Of a DNA stretch of 28,291 bases, positions 16,721 to 27,200 are shown in pieces. The stretch is from a virus, in the IMG/VR virus record IMGVR_UViG_3300012936_004099, positions 1 to 28,291 of that record, one strand, 5' to 3'. The number at the start of each line of letters is the position of its first letter. Positions within the stretch are counted from its first letter, which is position 1. The notes under the pieces are model-generated. The model was not told where the DNA came from, did no database searches, and saw only the letters and a list, made by a program, of their open reading frames with translations. Position numbers and translations under genes: made by a program.

Positions 16721-18271
16721 TTAGAACTCTAATACTATTTTAATATCCTCTTTTTGATTTGGTGATCTAGGAACCGGCGCTCGATTTTCAATATAAATTA
16801 CATCACCACTATATTTAGTTTCTATTTCAGATGGTGATATTCCTCTGGTAAATGTTCTTCCAAAATCAACAGTTTCTCCAGTAATCACATTAGTTTCACT
16901 ACTACCAGTAAAATTAGAAACTCTAAGTGAACTTCCTGTTGTTTCTCCAGTAATTAAAAGTGAACCACCCGTTCCTATATCAAAAGTAAATTCATCAATA
17001 TCAAATGCAACATCAGATCTAGCTAGACCAACAGGTTGATAATATTTTATGATACCATTTGTAGAATCATAACTTGCAACATAAGCTGTTGCTGTATTAC
17101 CTGTTGATATTGTTTGTTTTATCTGTGTATTTGTTGTATAAATTGTATTTGATATTGGTACATTAGAATCTGTAGATTCTACCTTTATTGCACCCAAAGA
17201 TGTTCCAGTATTTGTTACAGAATCACTTGTGTCAGGATTATATATTATACCAATTCTAGAAAAATTATTACCTGTAATAAAATCTAAACTATTTTCAGCA
17301 GAATTATTATCAAATACACTATTAATCATTACACGGAAAGAACCGAGTTCTCTGTAAATATTTTGACCATGACCACCTTTTGGAGGTACAACTACTTCAA
17401 GGTCCGCACCTGTTCCAGAACTTAAAGTTGAAACATTAAATTGATCGAAATTAATGATTCCCTTTGTATAGTTACGACCTCCATTAGTTACTGATACAGA
17501 AGAAACTTGACCGGAAGCATTAACAACAATACTTACTTTACCATCATTTCCATCACCCAATATTGGAATGTTTGTATATACTCCAGGAGTATAATCAGAG
17601 TTTCCTTTATTTTTAATAACTACTGTTTCAATTTTTCCATCAATAGATGCGTTTTTAACTTCTTCAGTATCTAATGATCCCCAATCATTTGGAACTGGAA
17701 TAAATTGGGATGTAACAAACTTAATAATATCCGATGGAGTTATTGTATACAAGTATTTCCAAATGTAACCATCTCCACTAGGTCCAGCACTTCTTGGTTG
17801 CAAATCTGTAAAAATTGGTTCATCTAGTGATGGTTTTCCATTAGGATTATCCGGTGTTGTTCCGTTTTGTAAACAGATATACACTCTAAAATCACTATTC
17901 ATTACATAAAAATTAGATTCATATAAACTGGTACTACCGGTTACAGAAGCTACATTGGAAGATGATATGTTTGGTTTATACATATCATAAGTTTGGCCAC
18001 TAGTCCAATCCAATCTTCTAATTACTCTTTTTACATCAGTTATTGCTATTTTTTTAAAAAATAACATAGTATCATGATAATCATTTTGATTTTTGAAATT
18101 ATCAATTGGGTTGGGAGTATTAGTACTCCAAGTGGCAGTTCCTCCAACTAAAGTGTTAGTTGGATCTGGAAATCCCAAAAATGTATAATAATTTTTAGTA
18201 GAGTCTTGAATAGAATCTACAAAATTATTGGCATTTATTATTCTGAACTGGTCAGTGATGTGTGCTGGCAT
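16721..18271 (-). CDS. 8: Baseplate wedge subunit gp8
   Basis: A 516-residue homologue of T4 gp8 (334 residues), a baseplate wedge component that binds gp7 and gp10 in T4. Diagnostic matches are the N-terminal assembly region (FRIINANNFVDSI, YYTFLGFPDP), VKRVIRRLDW (T4 PRRDWG), GDGYIWKYLYTITPSDI (T4 GDGYVWEYLFEIPP), and the C-terminus GDVIYIENRAPVPRSPNQKE ending in IKIVLEF (T4 EMIYMENRPPIIMAMDQTEE ending in INILFTF). The extra length compared with T4 is in the middle: residues about 235-290 contain a VTNGGRNYTKG repeat and residues 375-475 a GTGGSLLITGETTGSSLRVS module, both shared with neighbouring giants. The start ATG at 18269-18271 follows the giant upstream gene by 28 bases with a late promoter motif in that gap and a weak GTGAGA ribosome site. 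Confidence 0.95.
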   Translation of the reverse strand: MPAHITDQFRIINANNFVDSIQDSTKNYYTFLGFPDPTNTLVGGTATWSTNTPNPIDNFKNQNDYHDTMLFFKKIAITDVKRVIRRLDWTSGQTYDMYKPNISSSNVASVTGSTSLYESNFYVMNSDFRVYICLQNGTTPDNPNGKPSLDEPIFTDLQPRSAGPSGDGYIWKYLYTITPSDIIKFVTSQFIPVPNDWGSLDTEEVKNASIDGKIETVVIKNKGNSDYTPGVYTNIPILGDGNDGKVSIVVNASGQVSSVSVTNGGRNYTKGIINFDQFNVSTLSSGTGADLEVVVPPKGGHGQNIYRELGSFRVMINSVFDNNSAENSLDFITGNNFSRIGIIYNPDTSDSVTNTGTSLGAIKVESTDSNVPISNTIYTTNTQIKQTISTGNTATAYVASYDSTNGIIKYYQPVGLARSDVAFDIDEFTFDIGTGGSLLITGETTGSSLRVSNFTGSSETNVITGETVDFGRTFTRGISPSEIETKYSGDVIYIENRAPVPRSPNQKEDIKIVLEF

Positions 18272-18291
18272 TTCTCACAAGGTTTTTTATC

Positions 18292-18299
18292 TATTTATT
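18292..18299 (-). promoter_or_regulatory. Late promoter motif AATAAATA upstream of gp8
   Basis: The minus strand reads AAAATAAATAGATAAAA in the 28-base gap before gp8, matching TATAAATA at seven of eight bases. It begins next to the TAA stop of the giant upstream gene and ends 20 bases before the gp8 ATG, leaving a short leader with GTGAGA as ribosome site. Confidence 0.5.
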
Positions 18300-21200
18300 T
18301 TAGTAACTTTCCTTTAATCCAATAATTCTTTGAATTGTTGGATTTTTGCTTAAATGACTATGATTATCAAAAATTTCAAAAGATTTAGATTCTGGTCTAA
18401 CCATATCAAAAATTCTACCCCAACCATATTTGGCAACATATTCTAGTCTTGTACTTATTCCCGAGTGACTATTAAGTTCTTGGGAAACTACATCAATACC
18501 AGATGCATTAATATTTGATGTAACTGTTACGATACCACTTCCAGTTTCATTAGCAATTACTGAATCAGCTCTGTAAATATTATTAAAGGAAGTTGATGTA
18601 TTTATGTCAGCATAACTATTAGTTGTATCAATACCACTAAATGATGATGGTAAAGTGCCAAATACAGATTCTGTTACTGAGAAATAATATCCGGTTTTTA
18701 TACCACTCATAGTTGATGAGAATGTGTCATACAGTACAGAATTTAGAACGGGATCAATCTCCAATTCAAGTTTTAGTGCATAACTTGTACCAATACCTGC
18801 AACAGTAGAAATTGATACAATACTACCAAAATCACCTTCAACTTTAACATTTTCAATTCTTTCATATTTAGAAGTAGGTGGTGAAATCATTATAATTGGT
18901 GGTACTAAAGAACTATAACCATATCCCGCATTAATAATATTAAGTGAAGTTACAATTCCACTTGTTATATCAGCTTCAATAATACCTTCAACAATTTCAG
19001 AAACTGACTTAACAATAGTATTAATACCCACAGCTACTAGTGTTTTTTCAGATTGCGAATAATCTGCAAAGTGTATTGCATTTAATTTATTATTAGTTAT
19101 ACCACTTTGTTTAATCCAATTTATTCCAGTTATAGAAGTGTAGATATTTCCAAGATCAGAGATAACAACATATTGTTCTCCAGTATGAGTAATAGAAGTA
19201 AATTTCTCAGTGGTATTTGCAATACCTACATCATCCCAAGTTTCTGATCCATTAATTAATGTTCTTGTTCGTATTATAGATCCAGAATCTCCAACAGCAA
19301 CTAAAGAATCTTGGTTGGTTGCAATAGAATTTATATTCAAATCAGTATATGGAAGTGCAGAAGACGAAACTTTAAATGATCTAGAAGTATTTTGAGTATT
19401 CCATTTATATCCATCATGACTTTTGAATATGTATCCGGTATTTCCAACTGCAACATAACCTCTAGAAGAAGGTCTATTAGTAAATTCCTTTTTATCAAAG
19501 TAAACTACATCATTTAATTGTTGTCCAGCTGGTCCACCAAAATCAATTCTAGACATTGACCAATCATATCCAAACCTAGTATTTCCATTATCACTTATAT
19601 TTTGTCTACTAGTCATTACAGTTGACCCTAATGCGATCAAACCATTCATTGTTGGGAAATGTTTGACAACATTGAATGTTTGGTCTGTAATGGATACTTT
19701 TTTAGAAGGATCCAAGAAACTTCCAGCCTCAATTCCACCAGTACTTACTGGGAAGGCTGTCTTTTGAATATCGATAACATTACCAATAGTAGCAAATCCA
19801 ACAAATCCTTTACCACCAATAACGATATGAGTAGAACCAGAATATGCAATATCAACCGATAAAACTGGATCAGGATCAAATGTTAGTTCATCGAATGGAT
19901 ATACTGTAAACTCACACATATTGTTACTAGACTGTGCCACTAACCCATCATTTCCTACTACGTAATAAACATTTTCAAGAGAATCAAAGGTAACGTCATG
20001 TAATGTTGATAAATCTAAATCAAATCCAGCTATGAGGTAATCATTACCCTCTTCAATATGAAGAGTAGCTCCGTCTGAAACTAGAACTGTGAAACTAGAT
20101 ACTGTTACATTTGTTGAGATAGTTGTGATTCCAACTATTGTTGTTAAATCACTATCCTGTTCCTGACAAGATGGTTCCCAACTACTAGCAACTTGTCCAA
20201 TTAGTTCAGTTGGTAATGAAAGTGAAACTTCTGGAGTATTATAATAACCAAATCCACCAGTAGAAATGGATACACTGTCAATATAACCATCAACAATATT
20301 TAAAGTAGCTTTAGCTTGATGTGTATTTTGGAATTTTGAATCAACTAATATTAAATCTTGATTTATCTGCAGTTGACTATCAAGTTGGAACTCTTTTACT
20401 GTATCAACAAATATTTCCGTATCAGTAGAAGAAACATCTTTAATAATATTTACATTGGGAACAAAATTTGGAACTAATTCAGGCCTAGTTTTACTAATAA
20501 CAGTTCCATCAATAATAGAATCCGATTTTTGTTTGGTCCAATTAAGAATTCTATCCAGTTCTGTATCAGAGGTTAATCCAACATTACTATAAATGTTTGT
20601 TTCAACTTTATCAGATGAAAGTATAGAGAAAGTTTTTCTTTCTAGTTGTTTTGAAGAATTTGTTGCAACATCTTTATCTAATTCTAAAATATCACCAGGT
20701 TTAATAGTTTCTCTAACATCAATTTCAATAACATCTTCATCAGATCCTTTAAAATAAAGAATTACTATTTTAGAATTTTCTTTAGGTGCTTCTAAGAATG
20801 TGATTTGTGTTCCGCCTTCAAATTTATAAGATTCTTCGGGAATTTGTAGAATATCATTAATGAATATTAACAGATTATTTTGAAGTTTAAAAGAAGATCC
20901 TTTTGGAACATTTAAACTAACTAATTCTTTTGCGCCAGATCTAGTTCTAGTTAAAGAAAACTTAGTTCTTGCTCCATTAGCCTGATTGGAAATGTCATCA
21001 AAGATTAGAAGTTCACCAAAAGTATAACCCGAGAACTTATCTTTAAAGGTGTTTGTAACAGTAATATTGAATGAAGAAGATGACGATACAAATGGACTGG
21101 TTGGTATTCCAGTTATTGATAATACATCATCTTCTTTGTAACCAATACCAGGATCTGTTAATTTATAGGAGAACACAGTTCCTGCAACACCCAAAACAAC

Positions 21201-24200
21201 AATATCCATCTTAGCTCCAGATCCAGAACCACCACTCAAACTTAAGTTTGAATATGATCTTGGAGTTGGTACTGAGATATCTGGTAGTATACTGGACAAA
21301 TATCCAGTTCCACCATCATCAACTCTAAATCCAGTTATAAATCCAACATTAGAACCAGGAGAAGCTATACCGCCAGTATTATATGTGTGTGCAATAGTAC
21401 TAATACCAACATGCACTTCAAATTGAGTATTTGAATTTATTTTTCTAATAGAATATTCATATGATTGCGTTCCATCTGGGAAGATGGTTGTTGTAACACC
21501 TGCATAAACTGGATCGCAAGTAAATTCAATTCCATTCAGTCTTACTGTACTACCACTTTCAAAACCATGAGGTGTTGATGTTGTTACTGTTGAAATACCA
21601 GTAGATTCATCATAGATAAAATTACTAATATTTACTGTATTTCCTGGATAATTTCCAGTACCAACTAATGCAACAATGGAAGCACCCGATCCAACATTAG
21701 CTAATACGGTTACTGCAGTATCTTCTCTATAACCACTTCCAGGTTGAGTTAATGTAACTCCAGTAATAGATCCTGCAAATAGATTTAAAGCTGATACAAT
21801 ACCCGTAGCTTTCTTTAATTCTTGATAACCAGAACCAGTATCTTCAATAAATTCTAATATTTGACCACCAGAAGGTAAGTTTTCATTACTATTACCTAAA
21901 AATTCAATAGAAACCCCAACCCCAACATTTTGAATTAATTGATAATCAATATTTGGAGTTTGGAATATATTATTAATCAATATAACGCCACTATTTACGT
22001 CAGCACCAGTAAGAATACCAGCATTACTACTGAAGATATCTTCAGTAGATTGATTATTAGATTTTAGTTCAAATAAATTCTCATTTCCATCAAAGAATTC
22101 GGTAATATCATCAAAAACTTTGTTTGCATCATAATTTAATCTTTGCATCACTCTTCCATGGAATCTAGACCTAACAAAACTTGTAGGTATTCCAGTATTT
22201 GAATAATCAAACTCTGTGTTTATTCCCGAGAAAGGTGCATCAGAGAAAAAGACCACATCATCTCTAATAATATATTCACCTTTAACAAGACTAACACCCA
22301 TACCAACAGTATGTGTTCCTAAAGGACTTCCCATAAAAGCTCTATCAACAGTAAGTTGATAGTCAGAATTACCAAATCCAACTACATTAACTTGAAGTAA
22401 TTCAGATCCAATTTGCAAAATAGAATTTGATCTGATAGAAGTAACTCCAGTCAAAGTAATTGTAGTATCAGCTGCTCCAACTGGACTATTCAAATTATAT
22501 TCTAATTTAGTTTTATATAATGGAGATTGAATAATTCCATCTATGGTCAACAAACATCTAGTATTCTGATTCGTTGATTTTAATTTATGTGTTCCTGTAC
22601 CCCTAGATGTTAATTCAAAGTAAGCTCCAATAGATGCATCTTCAGCCAATCCACACAATCTTATGTGATTTTGATCTAGATTTATAATAAAAACAGAATC
22701 TGGTAACGTTGTTGTTGGAACTCCACCAATAACTCTATTAGTTGATGTTATTGAAATTCTAGATCCATCAGGTATATAATCTACCTGTTCTCCAGTCGAA
22801 AAATTATGATCTTTTATATAAATTTTATCTTGATCTAAAATAACATCAGTATCACTACTGGCATCAAAAGATTTTACAAATAAGGAAGATTTATTTCCAG
22901 TCTCAGAAGTTGTTAGTCTAAATGTTGTTAATCCTACAATATCAGATCCATTTGCATCATCAATTTCTCCTGTAAATTGTTCGCTTATATCATCAATAAG
23001 AATACATCTATTTGTCCTAGACTCAATACTATCAGTAAGTTGTCTACTATTAAATATAATCTCTTTAGAGAAGAAGAAAGGCCCTGCATCCAAAGAAATT
23101 TCATTAACAAGATCAAAAGCTTTATATTGATTAAAATCTCCTCCATCACTTTCAATATAAACTATTGATGTAACCTCACCTTCATTTATTTTAGTTGCAA
23201 CATCTGTAACTATTCCTGAAGAAATAAATGTTCCAAATTTTTGAAAACCAGAGATATGATTTAAATTACTTACAGTAGATTCCCATGTATTTACGGGTAC
23301 TTGAGATCTAACATCATATGAGAATGGTTGATAATAGAAGTTATCGGATATAACTTGGTTTTCTTCATTAGTATTACTAATATAATCATTAACACTCTCA
23401 AAAGTTTTTAATGAAGCTTTTTTTGATATGGTAGATTTATAGTCATTAACTTTATCAATTATAGACTTAGTTCCAGATTGAGACCCTATTAAAATATCGC
23501 CTGGTTTTAACACTCCAGTTTGTTTTACTAAAGATAATGTTGAATTAGTTTCATTCCAACCATCAACATCAACAACTGCACTATAACCAGAGTCTGTAAA
23601 TACAGATTCTCCAACAAAATATGAACTTTCATCTAAAACTACTTCAAATTTTGAAAGATCATCTTTCTTTATAACTCTACCGTATGACCTTTCTGGATCA
23701 AATCCACCAGAAGTACTTCCTAAACCAACGATAGAATATCTTATATTAGATGAACCAGGAGTTGTTGTTACTCTAGTTACTTTAAAAAATGCAAAATTAT
23801 AATCTTTGGAATTAAAACCATCTCCAACATTATTATCGACTGGCACAACACCTTCAACAAATACTTCATCACCAACTTCAAATGGGAATGTTTCAAATCC
23901 GTTATTAGGTTCTTTTATGAATAAATTAATTGTTGTGTTATTTGACTCTGTAGTTACGTTAATAATTTCAATACCATTGGTATTAAATTCTGGGAAAGCT
24001 GTTGCAGAATCCCTTAAAATGCCATTATTTTTAGTTATTAAGTCTACAGAACCTACAGAATTACCAAAAAGAGATGCAGCTGTTATGACATTTGGTTCAT
24101 CGGTAACAACAACTTTTGGTGGAGAGTTATAATTATTTCCACCATCAATTACTTTAATATCAACAATTTTTTTATTTGATTTTACAGAAACTATAGATGG

Positions 24201-27200
24201 GATATCTAAATTAAAGGTGTAAGTTTCATCAGACGAAAAATCATAAGTATTTTTACTAATTTTAGTTTTGTTTTTGACTCCATCAAGTTTTTTCAGTTCA
24301 TATCTAATGTTTGCAGATCTTCCATGATCACTAATAATAGATACTGATCCAGTAGGATATTTAAATAAATCACCTTTTTCCGTAATAGTGACATCATTGA
24401 TAGGACCAAAAGCATTTTCTGATATTGTTGTGTAGCTTGGACTAGAATTTGTAGATCCGTAAGATAAAACTTCAGGTACGCTTATCAATTCTATATTGAA
24501 TGATGTTGTTGAAGAAACTCCACTAATATTATATGTTTCATCATAAAAACTATTAAATACTTGAATTTTAGATTGTTTTAAATCTGTTCCACCAATTATA
24601 GATCCATTTCTAATTAGACTGAAGAATAATTCATTTGGAATATTATTAGTATCAATTATAATATTAGTTTCATTATTAATAAATTCTGCAGAATTATATT
24701 TAATTTTTAATTCATTATCTTGATAAAAATTAAGTTGTGGATTACCCTCACCAGAGATCATGTCTCCAATATCAATTTTAATTTTTGATCCTTTAACACA
24801 TCTAAGTGTTGGATTTACTTTTCTAATTCTATGAATAGATGTTGTGATTCCAATATCAATTAATTTTCCATTAATTGCATCCAATTCTGTATTGGCAAAT
24901 GCAAATAAATCTGGAGAGAAAACTTTAACGTGGTATAGATTACCACTAACAAAATCAGAACCCAGTAAAGATCCACTAATAACATTTTCATATCTAATAA
25001 CGTCACCAGTTTCTAATCCATGATTTTGAATAGTGACTGTATTGGTTAATGAAGATATTCCAGCATTAGGATCTATTAATTGGGAATTTAATAATAGAGA
25101 TTCTAAATCGTTATCATATGAAAGTGTAAACTCATATGTGAAGTTTGGATTTGACTTTAAAGATATGACATCACCAACAGATAGTCCATGAGTTGATGAT
25201 GTAGATACAATAGTCTCAAACTCTCTAATATTACCCTGAGGTAAAGTATTAAAGGTTAATGATTGATCATATTGATCCTCATCCGGAAGATCTGCAAAAT
25301 ACAAGCCAGGATTACTATTGCCTATAGAAATTCTGGTTGTACTTAATCCTATAAAATCATTATCATATCTTACTACAAATAATGATTGTGCATTACTTAA
25401 TGTAAATGTTGGTGTTAAAGTTGCACTTGTAGATACAGTTAATCCAGTACCAACAGAATGTTCATATATTACCTTTTGATTATTTTCAAATTTATGATTT
25501 GGTAAATATATTTTTTTCGGATCAATTTTAATTTCTGTCTTAATTCCGACATATGATGATGTTATTGTTGTAGTACCTACACCAACCTGAGATTTTGCAA
25601 AATATGATTTTATATAATTTTCAGTATAAATTTCTGTTCTAATTCCAGTATTGAAAGTAAATCTTGATTTTAGTAAAGAAACTTCATCATCAGTAGAGTG
25701 AGCCTCTCTAAGAGTTAAATTATGAGCTCTAGTTACTTTTGCGGTATTTGATTCTGCATCAATATTCAGAATCTTCATTTGTTCATCACCAATTTTAATA
25801 ACATCATCAACATCAATTACCAAAGAATTAATACCTTCAGAAAATTTTAAATGAGTAGTAAAACCAGCATTTGGAATATTTTCAACTATTTTTGTACTTG
25901 TTGGTAGTAAGTTAATTGCATAAGCACCATTTAAAAATGTAAAATTATTTGTAGTTACTCCGGTAATACTTACTCTAATATTAGCTCTGGATGATAAGTC
26001 ATGCGGTTGACTTGAAATGCCAGTTACAGAATCTGGATTTATTTGGAAAAATATTTTATTTTTCTGATTAACATTAGTAATTACATTGGAAATAGTTTTT
26101 CCTTTGATCGAAGTTACAGAACCTTTAGAACTAACACCAAAATCTTCTGGATTGTTAATAGTTATTTGATCCTTTACTTTGTAATCATCTCCAGGATTTA
26201 AAACAAATAATTTATCTACAAAAGATCCAGGAACTTCATTTATGTTTAATCTAAAATCTATATAATTTTTATCCAAGAATGGATATTCTGCATTAGAATT
26301 GAATAATCTATTGTAATATGTTACAGAAATTAAATCTGTTGAAATTTTATTTAAATAATTTTGTTTTGTTTTAATAAAATCTTGATTGAAATTATCATAT
26401 CTTTCAGATAAACCATAGATGCAATATGGAAAAGCTGGCAATCCATTAACATCCAAAACAGAGAAATATGCATATGTTCCGTTTGGATATTCTGGTGTTA
26501 TGCAATATCTACCATTAAATTCATCTAAGTCACCCGAATTATCAAAATAATAATCTTCTATAAAGAATCCAGCTGAAAATTCAGAAATGTCCCCAGGACG
26601 ATTATCATCTGTGTTTAATTTTGCAGTTGGTATTTGACTATAACCACTTCTTATTCTTTTAATACCATCAATTGAAGAATTGGGATTTGAATAACCAAAT
26701 TGTGCATATATTGGATTACCATCATAAGACCATCCCATAATTTTGGAATGTGGGAATTTTTTAGTAATGATATCAGCATCTGTACCATTTTCATTATCAC
26801 CAAAACGAGATCTCAATAATTTTGGTACATACATCGAAATTATTTGAGATGAATTCGAATTACCTGAAATAATACTATGTTCGTTTATAACCCCAGATAC
26901 ATCAGAAATATTATTTTGTGTTAAAATATTTTTAACAACACTATTAACTCTCCAGTTTTGAACATTTACCCTAAATCTTTCATCTGATGAAGTATCTCTA
27001 ATTAATACTTCAGTAGTATCATCATAGTCAACACCTGGATTAATAATTATCACATTGGTAATTTTTCCATTAGATATTTCAGCTTTTAATTTACCAAATT
27101 TTCCTGTCTTAGACTGCAATATTAATTCTGGTTCTGAATAATAATTTTTTCCAGGTATTGTGATATAAGACTCTACAATTTTTCCACCACTAGTAAGTAG

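Noticed and set aside
19000-20070. The propeller segment as a captured photosystem II assembly factor (auxiliary metabolic gene).
   Set aside because: It is an internal part of a structural giant, not a separate gene, and the motifs are too general to claim descent from YCF48 without a phylogeny.
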